NCBI RefSeq assembly: GCF_025854335.1
Contig: NZ_CP107716.1
Location: 3,651,001 to 3,715,000 of the forward strand
Reading direction: 5' to 3'
Length of the DNA: 64,000 nt
Source of the DNA: Pelagibacterium flavum
GTDB taxonomy: Bacteria > Pseudomonadota > Alphaproteobacteria > Rhizobiales > Devosiaceae
Shown one piece after another: positions 33,758 to 42,968 of the stretch. The notes under the pieces were generated by a model. It saw nothing but the letters and a program-made list of their open reading frames with translations. It had not been told where the DNA came from and made no database searches. A program made the translations under genes and the position numbers. Position 1 is the first letter of the stretch. Each line of letters opens with the position of its first letter.

Positions 33758-35329
33758 ATGCGCGGGCTTTACCGGATTGCAGGCATCTTGTTGGCGACGA
33801 CAGCCATGGCTGGGGCCGCTCATGGCGAGACGCTCCGATGGTCGGCGACGACCGATCCATCGACGATGGACCCGCACGCGGCCAATCTGGCGCCAGTGAC
33901 CTCGTTTCTCAACAATATTTACGAAGGACTCATCCGGCGCGGCAAGGACATGACGCTCGAGCCCTCGCTGGCCACCAGTTGGGAGCCGCTCGAAAACGAG
34001 GACGGCTGGCGGTTCAATTTGCGCGAGGGTGTGACCTTCCACGACGGATCGGCGTTCACGGCCGATGATGTGCTGTTTTCCTATGAGCGGGGCATTTCCG
34101 AGCAATCCGATGTCCGGTCCTGGTTTGCGCCGGTGTCCGAAGTGCGGGTGGTCGACGAGCTTACGGTCGATATCGTGCTTAGCGCGCCCAATCCGATCTT
34201 TCCCGACTCCATTGCCAACTGGATGATCATGGACCGCGACTGGACCGAGGCCAACGGCTCGGCCCAACCGGCGCGGGACGCGGTGACCGCAACAACGCTC
34301 GAGGCCAACGGAACCGGACCGTTCATGCTTGAGGCACGTGAGCCGGGCGTGCGGACAACCCTGGCGCCAAACCCCGATTGGTGGGACACGCCCGAGCACA
34401 ATATCACCGAGGCAATCTTTACGCCCATCACCAGTGCCGCAACCGCGATTGCCGCACTGGTGTCGAGCGAAATCGACCTGCTCACCTCCGTTCCCGTGCA
34501 GGATGTCGACCGGCTGCGCGACAGTGAAGAGATTACGGTATTTGAAGGGCTCGAAGCCCGCGTCATCATGGTCGGGTTCGGTCACGACAAGGAAACACTT
34601 TATGGCGGGGACGGCGCCGTGGAGGGCAATCCGTTTCAGAATGTGCTGGTGCGCGAGGCGGTGGCCCATGCGATCGATGTCGATGCGATCGATCAGGTTC
34701 TCATGGACGGGCTCGCCGAACCGGCCAGCCAGCTTCAGCCGGCGGGGCTCTCGGGATATTCCGAGGAGCATGCCGCACGGCCTGCCTATGACCTTGACCT
34801 GGCGACCAGACTCTTAAGTGAGGCGGGGTATGCTGACGGGTTCAGCTTCAATTTCAAATGCACCAATGACCGCTACCTCAACGACGCCGAAGTCTGTCAG
34901 GCGATCGTCTCCATGCTGGCCCAGATCGGCCTTGAGGCTCAGCTTGAAACCATCCCGGTTGCCGGCTACTGGACCGAGCTGCGCGAGGGCAATTATGACA
35001 TGTTCCTGCTCGGCTGGTCGCCCGGCACTTTCGATGCCGAGCACCCCATCCGCTTTCTGGCGCACACCCCGACCGACACGCTGGGAACCTGGAATTTCGG
35101 CGGCTATTCCAACGAGCGGGTCGACGAGCTGCTCCCCCTGGTGCAGTCCGAGCTCGATGCCGCGGCCCGTCAGGACATGCTCGACGAAATCGCCGGCATC
35201 TTGCAGGAGGAGGTCGCTTATGTGCCGCTCTATGAGGAGCCTTTGGTCTGGGCAGCCCGCAACGGCATTTCGGTGGTCCAGCGCCCCGACAACTTCTTCA
35301 TGCTGCGTTGGGTGACCATCGACCAATAG
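33758..35329 (+). CDS. Orphan ABC-type peptide/nickel-family substrate-binding protein
   Basis: A 523-residue family 5 extracellular solute-binding protein (DppA/OppA type). Signal peptide MRGLYRIAGILLATTAMAGAAHGE, then TLRWSATTDPSTMDPHAANLAPVTSFLNNIYEGLIRRGKD, and the family hallmark REGVTFHDGSAFTADDVLFSYER. GAGGAG sits seven bases before the ATG at 33758. No permease or ATPase gene is next to it; the next gene is a LysR regulator. It may work with permeases elsewhere. Confidence 0.9.
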   Translation: MRGLYRIAGILLATTAMAGAAHGETLRWSATTDPSTMDPHAANLAPVTSFLNNIYEGLIRRGKDMTLEPSLATSWEPLENEDGWRFNLREGVTFHDGSAFTADDVLFSYERGISEQSDVRSWFAPVSEVRVVDELTVDIVLSAPNPIFPDSIANWMIMDRDWTEANGSAQPARDAVTATTLEANGTGPFMLEAREPGVRTTLAPNPDWWDTPEHNITEAIFTPITSAATAIAALVSSEIDLLTSVPVQDVDRLRDSEEITVFEGLEARVIMVGFGHDKETLYGGDGAVEGNPFQNVLVREAVAHAIDVDAIDQVLMDGLAEPASQLQPAGLSGYSEEHAARPAYDLDLATRLLSEAGYADGFSFNFKCTNDRYLNDAEVCQAIVSMLAQIGLEAQLETIPVAGYWTELREGNYDMFLLGWSPGTFDAEHPIRFLAHTPTDTLGTWNFGGYSNERVDELLPLVQSELDAAARQDMLDEIAGILQEEVAYVPLYEEPLVWAARNGISVVQRPDNFFMLRWVTIDQ

Positions 35330-35570
35330 GGACTGTGCCCGGCTTCAAGCTTTTTGCTACCTTGATGCGTGATCTCGTTCGCTCCGGGTCCGCAGGGCTC
35401 GGCGTAAATCACCTAGCCCAGGCATGTGAACGAGAAGATTTCCCGGCCCAGGGGCGATGCCATTGCCAATCTTTTCTTTCCGGTTGTGACACAATTACTG
35501 GCTTATCGCCCGGTCGCGGGGCATAAAGTTGTTGTCCTTCAACACCTTCATGGTCGGCGACCGGAGAAAT

Positions 35571-36752
35571 ATGGCACCATACACGCTCAATCTGCGCCAT
35601 TTGCGTCTTGTGCTTGCCGTTGCCCAGACGGGTTCGGTCACAAAGGCCGCACAGATATGCAATATTTCCCAGCCGGCGGTGACCCAGGCGCTCAAGAAGC
35701 TCGAAACCCATTTCGGCAGCCCGCTGTTCGACCGCAACCTGAACGGCGTTTTCGTCAATGCCACCGGCCGCATTCTCGCCTCGCGGGTGGAGCGGGCTAT
35801 GGACCTGCTCGACCGGGCAGTGAGCGCTCTTGGCACGGCGCCAAGGCTGACGGCGAGCACAGCCCGTCTCAAGGCGCTGATCGAGATGGCTCATTCTGAA
35901 AATTTTTCCATAGCGGCGCGCAATCTAGGCATCGCGCAGCCGACCATACATCGGGCGATCACCCAGTTGGAGGAGGAGGTTGGGCGCGTGCTGTTTCAGC
36001 GCACCCAGTTCGGCTCGATCCCCACGCGGTCGGGCCAAATGCTGGCCCAGGCGGCGCAACTGGCGTTTGCCGAACTGGCGCAAGCCGAGATGGAGATTGC
36101 CGAGGCGATCGGACAGGGCACGCTTTCGATCACCATCGGTGGCATGCCGCTTTCGCGCTCCTACGTCCTGCCCGGAACCATCGCAGATTTTCAAACCATG
36201 CACCCGCAGGTGCATTTCAGAATTGTCGAAGGGCCCTATGAGACGCTGCTTGCAGGACTGCGGCGGGCGGAAATCGACTTGCTGTTCGGGGCCTTGCGGT
36301 CTCCGGCGCCGGTCGATGACATCTTACAGGAGCACCTCTTCAATGACGAGCTGGTGATTGTCGCGGCGCCGCAGCATCCATTGAGTCAGGGCGCAGCACC
36401 CGACTTCGCCCAGGCGATGGAATTTCCATGGGTTGTAGCAATCCCGGGCACGCCCGCCCGTGACCAGTTCGATGCCCATATTCTCAAATCGGGGCTATCG
36501 CTGCCGGCAACGCTGGTCGAGACAAGCTCGATGATCCTGATGCGCGAACTGCTGCACAAGGGACCTTATCTGGGCGTTGTCTCCCGGCTGCAGGCGGAAA
36601 GTGAAATCGGCAAGGGACTGATGACCGCTTTGCCGCTGGGGATAGCGGAAAGCCGGCGCGCAATCGGGCTGACCGTACGCGCCAACTGGAAGCCAACCCG
36701 GATACAGAACGAATTTCTCGATCTGATCCGGGCCGAGTTCAAGAGCCGCTAG
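35571..36752 (+). CDS. LysR-family regulator with two helix-turn-helix domains
   Basis: A 393-residue protein, about 90 longer than usual LysR proteins. It carries two LysR-type winged-helix domains in tandem: residues 9-70 (LRLVLAVAQTGSVTKAAQICNISQPAVTQALKKLE) and 99-160 (LKALIEMAHSENFSIAARNLGIAQPTIHRAITQLEEE), each followed by an LFxR and TxxG/TRSG wing, then a normal effector domain (LSITIGGMPLSRSYVLPGTIADFQ). The ATG at 35571 has GGAGAAAT before it. Its stop is three bases from the convergent galD stop. GalR-like control of the 4-oxalomesaconate genes is inferred from location. Confidence 0.88.
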   Translation: MAPYTLNLRHLRLVLAVAQTGSVTKAAQICNISQPAVTQALKKLETHFGSPLFDRNLNGVFVNATGRILASRVERAMDLLDRAVSALGTAPRLTASTARLKALIEMAHSENFSIAARNLGIAQPTIHRAITQLEEEVGRVLFQRTQFGSIPTRSGQMLAQAAQLAFAELAQAEMEIAEAIGQGTLSITIGGMPLSRSYVLPGTIADFQTMHPQVHFRIVEGPYETLLAGLRRAEIDLLFGALRSPAPVDDILQEHLFNDELVIVAAPQHPLSQGAAPDFAQAMEFPWVVAIPGTPARDQFDAHILKSGLSLPATLVETSSMILMRELLHKGPYLGVVSRLQAESEIGKGLMTALPLGIAESRRAIGLTVRANWKPTRIQNEFLDLIRAEFKSR

Positions 36753-36755
36753 TTT

Positions 36756-37868
36756 TTAGAACACCATGCCATCGGCAAGTTTTCGTGCTGTTCTGAGGAC
36801 GCCTGCGGAGAGGAGCTCTCCGTTCTGGTCGAGCTTTGCGATGACCGTGAATTCGCCGGTCGGGTGTTCGACGGACATGGATTTTTCCTGTCCTTCGGCA
36901 ATTTGGGCGTATCGAGCCGCAGGTCCCTGGGGCAACAGGCAGGCGCTGGCAACGCTGACCGCAGCCAGAACACCGATCGCCTCGTGGCATTTATGGGGGA
37001 TGAAGCTGCGTGTGGAAATGGCACCGCCGTTTTGGGCGGGACTGACCAGTGTCATCTTGGGGACCGATTTGGCCGAGACATCGCCCAGATTCATCATCGG
37101 GCCAACGGCGAGCCGGATCTCTTCAAGGCGCGCCTTTAGAGGTTCGTTGGCGTCCAGTTCAGCCGGAGACTCGGTGCCGGCGATGCCGAAATCGGCGACA
37201 TCGAGAATGACGCAGGGCATGCCGTTGTCGATCATGGTGACTTCGATGCCATTGACACTGTCCACGGCGTTGCCGGTGGGCAGCAACGCGCCACAGGTCG
37301 AACCTGCCGTGTCCTCGAAAACAATTGGCATGGGGGCCGAAGTTCCCGGAACGCCATCGATACGGGCTTCGCCGGAGTAATCGACAACGCCGCCGGGAGT
37401 CTTGACGCTGGCGGTTGCGATCTGGCTGGTGTTTTCCATGAAGATCCGGACGTCGGTGACCCCGTCGCGCGGCGCGACCAGCCCGCGCTCGATGGCGAAC
37501 GGGCCGACCCCGGCAAGGATATTGCCGCAATTCTGGCCGTCAGTGACGATGGGCTTGTCGACAAAGACCTGCAGGAACAGATAGTCGACGTCGACCCCTT
37601 CGCGTGTCGAGGGTTTGACCACGGCGACCTTGGAGGTCAGCGGGTGGGCGCCCCCCATGCCGTCGATCTGGCGTGGATCGGGCGAGCCCATGATCCTGAG
37701 CAGCAACGCATCGCGTTCGGCGGTGTCCAAGGGCAGGTCGGACGCAAGGAAGTAGCCGCCCTTTGAGGTACCGCCGCGCATCCACATGGCGCGTGTGCCG
37801 CTCTCTTTACTGGTCGCAATTCCGGACGGAAAACCGCTGGGCACTTTTCCTGGAGTTGCTTCAGACAT
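36756..37868 (-). CDS. galD: 4-oxalomesaconate tautomerase (PrpF family)
   Basis: A 370-residue PrpF-fold isomerase with the entry motif [16 protein letters not shown] and [17 protein letters not shown], the usual cysteine site. GalD of Pseudomonas putida tautomerises 4-oxalomesaconate between keto and enol forms. The gene overlaps the end of galC by eight bases and follows galB and galC, which settles the call over the methylaconitate isomerase alternative. Confidence 0.9.
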   Translation of the reverse strand: MSEATPGKVPSGFPSGIATSKESGTRAMWMRGGTSKGGYFLASDLPLDTAERDALLLRIMGSPDPRQIDGMGGAHPLTSKVAVVKPSTREGVDVDYLFLQVFVDKPIVTDGQNCGNILAGVGPFAIERGLVAPRDGVTDVRIFMENTSQIATASVKTPGGVVDYSGEARIDGVPGTSAPMPIVFEDTAGSTCGALLPTGNAVDSVNGIEVTMIDNGMPCVILDVADFGIAGTESPAELDANEPLKARLEEIRLAVGPMMNLGDVSAKSVPKMTLVSPAQNGGAISTRSFIPHKCHEAIGVLAAVSVASACLLPQGPAARYAQIAEGQEKSMSVEHPTGEFTVIAKLDQNGELLSAGVLRTARKLADGMVF

Positions 37869-38532
37869 ACTTCAAACCCTTTTCGGCGAGCCGCTCGCGC
37901 ATGCCGTAGATGTCGAGGCCGAGTTCGCCCGCCGCCAGACGCTTGCGCTTGGACTCTTCATTGGCGACGCGCTTCTGCGACGCTTCGAGCACTTCGGCGG
38001 CTTCCTCGCGGCGGACAACGCAGACCCCGTCATCATCGGCAACAATGATATCGCCGGGATTGACCAGTTCGCCCGCGCACACGATGGGCACATTGACCGA
38101 GCCGAGGGTTTCCTTGACGGTGCCTTGCGCAAAGATTGCCTTGGACCAGACAGGGAATTTCATGGTCGTGAGGTCGGCCACGTCGCGCACGCCGGCATCT
38201 ATGATGAGGCCCTTGCAGCCGCGCGCCTGGGCCGAGGTGGCCAGCAGATCGCCGAAATAGCCGGCATCGGAGGGCGAGGTCGGCGCAAGGACGAGAATGT
38301 CGCCGTCCTTGAGCTGTTCGATGGCCACATGGACCATCCAGTTGTCGCAGGGTGGGGCCGAGATGGTTACTGCCGATGCCGCCAGCCGTGCGCCCGAATA
38401 GATGGGCCGCATATAGGCAGCAAGAAGCCCCTTGCGGCCCTGGGCTTCATGCACGGTGGCCACGCCGCATTCAGCAAGACCGGCGATGATTTCAGGATCG
38501 GCCCGTTCGATGGTCTGGACGACGACACCCAT
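37861..38532 (-). CDS. galC: 4-carboxy-4-hydroxy-2-oxoadipate aldolase (RraA fold)
   Basis: A 223-residue RraA-like class II aldolase. Family residues are in [24 protein letters not shown] (Arg-Asp pair for metal and substrate) and [16 protein letters not shown]. GalC/LigK/ProA splits 4-carboxy-4-hydroxy-2-oxoadipate into pyruvate and oxaloacetate. Its ATG shares one base with the galB stop (TAATG). Confidence 0.92.
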   Translation of the reverse strand: MGVVVQTIERADPEIIAGLAECGVATVHEAQGRKGLLAAYMRPIYSGARLAASAVTISAPPCDNWMVHVAIEQLKDGDILVLAPTSPSDAGYFGDLLATSAQARGCKGLIIDAGVRDVADLTTMKFPVWSKAIFAQGTVKETLGSVNVPIVCAGELVNPGDIIVADDDGVCVVRREEAAEVLEASQKRVANEESKRKRLAAGELGLDIYGMRERLAEKGLKYV

Positions 38533-39263
38533 TAAAGTTCATCCACTGTGCGAGGATAGATCGACTGGAAGCCTTCGGCGTATTTTGCCGCCCGTCCGCC
38601 CGACTGTCCGCCCGAGTTGCGGGCGAAATGGTTGGCGCGGTTCTGGGCAACGTTTTCGTAATAGTGCCAGAGGTGCTCCTGGCCTTCCATGCACTGGATG
38701 GCCGCCCACTTCTTGTCCCACACCGGGGTGATGTCGAGGAAGGTGTCGGGCTTCCAGTCCATCTGTTCGGTCTGGTGCGGCTCGAACAGATAGACCTGCG
38801 GCGCGCCGAGAATCTTCTCGCCCGGGTTGTGGCCCCAGGCCTGCGCGATGGCGCGACATTCGAGGGTCCACTGCGACACATACATGTGGTCGGTGTTGTA
38901 GGGATCGTACTTGGAGTGCGTCATCATGAAGGATGGCTGCACCTTGCGCATGACACCGACAAGCCGATCCTTGGATTCGCGGGTCATCTCCAGCGGATAG
39001 TCGCCAAGATCGAAGAATTCGATGTCGTGGACGTCGAGCGCCTTGGCGGCGTTTTCGGCTTCCTTGCGGCGCTCGGTCTTGACCTTTTCCAAGGTCATGT
39101 CCGCGTGCTTCCAGAGCTTGGCGCTCTCGCCGCGCTCGCCGTAGGACAGGCACACGACGGTGACGTCATAGCCGAGCGAGGCGTGCAGAGCGATGGCACC
39201 ACCACATCGCCAGACAAAGTCTGCCGAGTGCGCTGAAACGATAAGAGCTGTCTTGTTTGCCAT
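38532..39263 (-). CDS. galB: 4-oxalomesaconate hydratase (PIG-L/LmbE fold)
   Basis: A 243-residue LmbE-like zinc protein. The N-terminus ([42 protein letters not shown]) carries the His/Asp of the AHxDD zinc motif in modified form, and [12 protein letters not shown] supplies the second histidine. In P. putida GalB this fold acts as a hydratase making 4-carboxy-4-hydroxy-2-oxoadipate. The galB-galC-galD order identifies it as hydratase and not deacetylase. Confidence 0.88.
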   Translation of the reverse strand: MANKTALIVSAHSADFVWRCGGAIALHASLGYDVTVVCLSYGERGESAKLWKHADMTLEKVKTERRKEAENAAKALDVHDIEFFDLGDYPLEMTRESKDRLVGVMRKVQPSFMMTHSKYDPYNTDHMYVSQWTLECRAIAQAWGHNPGEKILGAPQVYLFEPHQTEQMDWKPDTFLDITPVWDKKWAAIQCMEGQEHLWHYYENVAQNRANHFARNSGGQSGGRAAKYAEGFQSIYPRTVDEL

Positions 39264-39299
39264 GTGTTTCTGTCCTTGATGTCCTGGAGCGTTGAGCTC

Positions 39300-40262
39300 C
39301 TAGTTGTTTTTCTCCACGGGCGGCGTGCCGTGGGTGTGGAAGGTTTCGATCGTCTTAAGCCCCCAGGCCTGCCCCTTCTTGCGGTCGGCTTCGGTCCAGA
39401 CCACGGGCTTCCAGTCGGGCGCCAGGATCAGGCGGGCGCCGGCATTGGCCAGTTCCACCCGGTTGCCCGCAGGCTCCCAGACATAGAGGAAGAAGGTGCC
39501 CTGGATGGCATGCTTGTGGGGGCCGGTTTCGATATGGACGCCGTTCTCGAGAAAGATATCGGCGGCGCGCAGAACATCCTCGCGCTGATCGGTGGCGTAG
39601 GTGACGTGATGGAAACGGCCCTGCCCGCCACCATGCTCCTCGGTGCAGGCAAGGTCATAGGTCTTGTTGTTGACGGTGAACCAGCACCCGCCCAGCCGAC
39701 CATTGTCGAGCGCGATCATCTCGGTGACGCGACTGCCCAGGCATGTCTCCATGAACGCACGGAACTCGGTGACATCTTCTGCCAAAAGATTGAGGTGATC
39801 GATCCGGCGCGGACTGCAGCCCTGCCCATGATAGCGACTGGCCAGATTCTTGAGCGCCGAGGCATCCTCGGGTGCAGGCTCATAGACCCTTGTGTCCCAA
39901 TAGATCTCGAAGACGTGCCCGAACGGATCCTCGAACCGGAACGCCTTGCCGTGACCGAGGTCACCGTCCACCCAGCCGATCGATTTGAACCGGCTGGCCT
40001 CAATGGCTTTCACCCGCCGCATCAGCGCCGCTTCGGACGACGCCCGATAGGCCACATGGCCAATGCCCGTCGTCTCCGAGCGCGTCAGCTTTAGCGTATG
40101 GAATTCGTAATCGTCCCAGGCCCGAAGATAAACGCTGTCGCCCTCACGACCGCTTACCTTGAGACCATAAACCCGCGTGAAAAAATCGAAGCTCTCCTCG
40201 AAGCGATTGCTCAGAAGTTCAACGTGACCCAAATGGGCGATATCGTAACAAGGCTCAGACAA
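39300..40262 (-). CDS. Class I extradiol ring-cleavage dioxygenase (catechol 2,3-dioxygenase-like)
   Basis: A 320-residue two-domain VOC dioxygenase. Fe(II) ligands are visible in the C-terminal domain: His in RIDHLNLLAEDV, His in GRFHHVTYATD and Glu in GNRVELANAG. I start at the TTG at 40262 (MSEPCYDIAHLGHVELLS), with AGG upstream, because homologues begin here; the ATG at 40385 adds about 40 non-conserved residues. It leads the operon with galBCD. Known gallate and protocatechuate 4,5-cleaving enzymes are LigAB/GalA type, so a class I enzyme here is unusual. The substrate is not readable. Confidence 0.85.
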   Translation of the reverse strand: MSEPCYDIAHLGHVELLSNRFEESFDFFTRVYGLKVSGREGDSVYLRAWDDYEFHTLKLTRSETTGIGHVAYRASSEAALMRRVKAIEASRFKSIGWVDGDLGHGKAFRFEDPFGHVFEIYWDTRVYEPAPEDASALKNLASRYHGQGCSPRRIDHLNLLAEDVTEFRAFMETCLGSRVTEMIALDNGRLGGCWFTVNNKTYDLACTEEHGGGQGRFHHVTYATDQREDVLRAADIFLENGVHIETGPHKHAIQGTFFLYVWEPAGNRVELANAGARLILAPDWKPVVWTEADRKKGQAWGLKTIETFHTHGTPPVEKNN

Positions 40263-40592
40263 AAAACCTGACTCCACTGGCTGGATCGAGGGCCAAATAT
40301 GCCGGCACCGTAGGCGAGGTGGCCCGGCTATCACAAATTGATTTCTAAGCCCTAGATATAACTTTATGCTATACGTAATTGCCATCCAAACCGGGGACGA
40401 CCATTGATTAGCCTAGCAGAGCGATGACGATGCTATAGCAATGCGCTCTATGAGATATTGAATCTGGCTATTGGCTGCGCTGCATGGTCCAGCTAATGAC
40501 ACCATGAACAAGAGGCGGCGGCAGAGCGAAAGAGGGACAATGCGATCGACCGAACGATCCCACGAAGAAAGCCAAGGCGTCAACAGATCAGC
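40263..40592. other. Divergent promoter region, dioxygenase operon and MFS gene
   Basis: No gene is seen in these 330 bases. They should hold the promoters for the galBCD operon (minus) and the MFS carrier (plus). AT-rich patches occur around 40352-40384. A 10-bp palindrome TGCTATAGCA lies at 40431-40440, and TAAGCC at 40346-40351 resembles the GGCTTA motif seen before the double-domain LysR gene. Confidence 0.5.
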
Positions 40593-41852
40593 GTGCCGGT
40601 CGTGGTAACTGCATCCGACCGAGAGCCCGCGGGGCGGCTCGCGGCGTTTTCCAGCCCAGGCTACCGATTCTACTGGTTCGCCTTGATCCTTAACGGCTTC
40701 GCCGTGCAGATTCAGACGGTCGCCGTGGGGTGGTATATCTACGATCTGACCCGCAATCCCCTGGACCTGGGCATTGTGGGGTTGTCGCAGTTCATGCCGG
40801 CACTGCTGCTGGTGCTTGTCACAGGGCAAGTGGCCGATCGCTTCTCGCGCCGCTCGATCATGGGCGTGTGCATTGCTGCCGAAGCGATCGTTGCTACGCT
40901 GTTGCTGCTGGCCGCGTTGCTTGGCCTTGCGTCTCCGCTGCCGATCTTTGTCATCATTGCGCTGTTTGGCGTGGCGCGCGCCTTTTACAATCCGGCGCGA
41001 CAATCGATCGTACCCAATCTCGTTCCGCCTGCGCATCTGCCCAACGCCATAGCGGCCAATTCCACCGGCAATCAGTTTGCAACGATCTGTGGCCCGGTCG
41101 CCGGGGGACTGCTTTATGCCATCGGGCCCGAATATGCCTATGGTGCGACAATTGGCCTGCTCATTGTGGCTTCGGCGCTGGTCTTCATCGGCGTTCCGCG
41201 TCTCAACAGCGCCAGTGGCCGGGCGCCCGCGAGCTGGCAGACCATCAGTGCGGGATTTCGCTATATCTGGAACAACAAGCCTTTGCTGGGCGCGATTTCG
41301 CTCGATCTGTTTGCCGTGCTCTTCGGGGGCGCACTGGCGCTGCTGCCGGTCTATGCGCGCGACATTCTGGCTGTGGGGCCCGAGGGGCTGGGGCTGTTGC
41401 GCGCCGGACCGGCGATCGGCGCGATTGCCGTGGGCATCGTGCTGATGACCCGCCCGATCCGCAACCATGCAGGCCTTATCATGTTCGTTTCGGTGGCCAG
41501 TTTTGGCCTGGCCACGTGGATATTTGCAGTTTCCCAGTCTCTCTGGCTGTCCTTTGCCATGCTGGTGCTGGTCGGCGGTTTCGACATGATCAGCGTCAAT
41601 ATTCGCTCCATACTGGTCCAGGTCTGGACGCCGGATGCGGTACGCGGGCGGGTCAACGCCGTCAACCAGGTGTTCATCGGCGCTTCGAACGAATTGGGCG
41701 CCTTCAGGGCCGGCGTGATGGCGGTGTGGGTTGGGCCGATCGCCGCGGTTGCCCTGGGCGGCGCCTTCATCGTCGGCATTTCGGCCGTCTGGGCCCTCAT
41801 GTTCCCGCAACTCAGACGTGTGCAAAGGCTCGGGGACCAGCCCGGGCGTTAG
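40593..41852 (+). CDS. MFS transporter (MFS_3/EntS type)
   Basis: A 419-residue major facilitator protein with about 12 helices; it shows the family 3 pattern SPGYRFYWFALILNGFAVQIQTVAVGWYIYDLTRNPLDLGIVGLSQFMPALLL and the loop motif GQVADRFSRRSIM. This branch is usually annotated as exporter. The start is GTG at 40593, with no strong ribosome site; an in-frame GTG at 40602 is equivalent. It is divergent from the dioxygenase operon and may carry an aromatic acid, which is inference. Confidence 0.87.
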   Translation: MPVVVTASDREPAGRLAAFSSPGYRFYWFALILNGFAVQIQTVAVGWYIYDLTRNPLDLGIVGLSQFMPALLLVLVTGQVADRFSRRSIMGVCIAAEAIVATLLLLAALLGLASPLPIFVIIALFGVARAFYNPARQSIVPNLVPPAHLPNAIAANSTGNQFATICGPVAGGLLYAIGPEYAYGATIGLLIVASALVFIGVPRLNSASGRAPASWQTISAGFRYIWNNKPLLGAISLDLFAVLFGGALALLPVYARDILAVGPEGLGLLRAGPAIGAIAVGIVLMTRPIRNHAGLIMFVSVASFGLATWIFAVSQSLWLSFAMLVLVGGFDMISVNIRSILVQVWTPDAVRGRVNAVNQVFIGASNELGAFRAGVMAVWVGPIAAVALGGAFIVGISAVWALMFPQLRRVQRLGDQPGR

Positions 41853-41882
41853 CCGTGGTTACCGGCCCGGCCCGAGGTTCAA

Positions 41883-41902
41883 TTATGAAACCCAATTCAT
41901 AA
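41883..41902. promoter_or_regulatory. Inverted repeat upstream of the DUF1932 gene
   Basis: TTATGAA (41883-41889) and TTCATAA (41896-41902) are perfect reverse complements with a six-base spacer, 73 bp upstream of the start. A related ATGAA-N5-TTCAT repeat lies at 44755-44771 upstream of tctC. Longer arms TAGCCGTGG (41850-41858) and CCACGGCTA (41904-41912) enclose it. Confidence 0.45.
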
Positions 41903-41974
41903 GCCACGGCTATAAGTTGTTGGCAATTTCTCCCGATTGCAGCACCGTTCCAGCTAACACAGTCTGGAGGAAGC

Positions 41975-42850
41975 ATGACCGACACCAATGGCAAATTGGC
42001 CCTCGCATTGCGGGGGTTCGGCGAAGCGGCAACGGCCTTTGCATCGGGCTGGAACCGAGACGCGCTGCACTCGCTGCGCGCTTTTGACGAAAAGATCGGT
42101 TCGGCAGATGAGCGCCAGGCGATTGTTGACCGGTGCCAACAAAATTCGGTCATCTGTTGCGATACGCCGCGGGAGGCCTATGCCGAGGCCGATATCGTCG
42201 TCAGCCTCGTTTACGCGGACCGGGCACTCGATGCGGCAAGAGACACGGCGCAATATCTCAGGCCCGGCACGCTCTATATCGACGGTAACTCATGTTCGCC
42301 CCAGACCAAGGCGCGTGCCGCCAGCGCATTGGAGCCGAGCGGCACCGACTATATCGACATGGCCGTCATGGCCCCGGTCTATCCCAAGAGGGAAAAGACG
42401 CCGATCCTTCTAGCCGGTCCGAAGGCCGAGCACGCGTCGGCGATCCTTGCGAAGCTGGGAATGGCGCCGCGCGTGGTGGGCGAGCGCGTGGGACAGGCAT
42501 CGGCTATCAAGCTCACCCGCTCGGTGATGATAAAGGGCATGGAGGCCATTGTCGCCGAGTGCTTTCTTGCAGCGCGGCTTGGCGGTGTCGAAGATGAGGT
42601 TCTCGCTTCGCTCGAAGCGAGCGATCCTGAGATCGACTGGCACAAAAAGCGTGCCTATACGATGGACCGCATGACGGTCCACGGACGCCGGCGGGCGGCC
42701 GAGATGGTGGAAGCGGCCAATATGGTTGCCGAACTGGGGCTTCCCGACGACATGGCGCGCGCCACTGCGAAATGGGAACAGCTTCTGGGCGATCTGCCGG
42801 TCAAAACCGACTCGGTCGATGAGGTTCTTGCCGCTCTAGGCAAGATCTGA
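41975..42850 (+). CDS. NAD(P)-dependent dehydrogenase with DUF1932 domain
   Basis: A 291-residue 6-phosphogluconate/hydroxyisobutyrate-dehydrogenase-like protein. The N-terminal Rossmann fold is shortened and reads ALRGFGEAATAFASGW (GxGEAA type); the middle has LYIDGNSCSPQTKARAASAL and YIDMAVMAPVYP, and the catalytic lysine is expected in SAIKLTRSVMIKGMEA. The C-terminal DUF1932 helix bundle closes it. CTGGAGGAAGC gives a clear ribosome site. Such proteins occur in aromatic-acid clusters, but the substrate is unknown. Confidence 0.84.
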   Translation: MTDTNGKLALALRGFGEAATAFASGWNRDALHSLRAFDEKIGSADERQAIVDRCQQNSVICCDTPREAYAEADIVVSLVYADRALDAARDTAQYLRPGTLYIDGNSCSPQTKARAASALEPSGTDYIDMAVMAPVYPKREKTPILLAGPKAEHASAILAKLGMAPRVVGERVGQASAIKLTRSVMIKGMEAIVAECFLAARLGGVEDEVLASLEASDPEIDWHKKRAYTMDRMTVHGRRRAAEMVEAANMVAELGLPDDMARATAKWEQLLGDLPVKTDSVDEVLAALGKI

Positions 42851-42968
42851 AACCCATTCCTGCGGGGTCGAGCGGGCGGGGTTTACCCGATATCGGGCCG
42901 CGTGCTCTATCTAGGGCACCCACATGGAACGGGCCATGGCCGTGACCGGCCGCGCCGGAGGAAACAAG

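Noticed and set aside
38532-39263. PIG-L deacetylase of sugar metabolism for the galB gene
   Set aside because: The fold is the same, but the operon with galC and galD identifies the hydratase role as in Pseudomonas putida.
40263-40385. N-terminal extension of the extradiol dioxygenase to the ATG at 40385
   Set aside because: The added residues are not like the family, which begins around SEPCYDIAHLGHVE; the TTG at 40262 is preferred.
40431-40440. TGCTATAGCA palindrome as an operator
   Set aside because: Ten bases only, single copy, and far from both start codons; too weak for a call.
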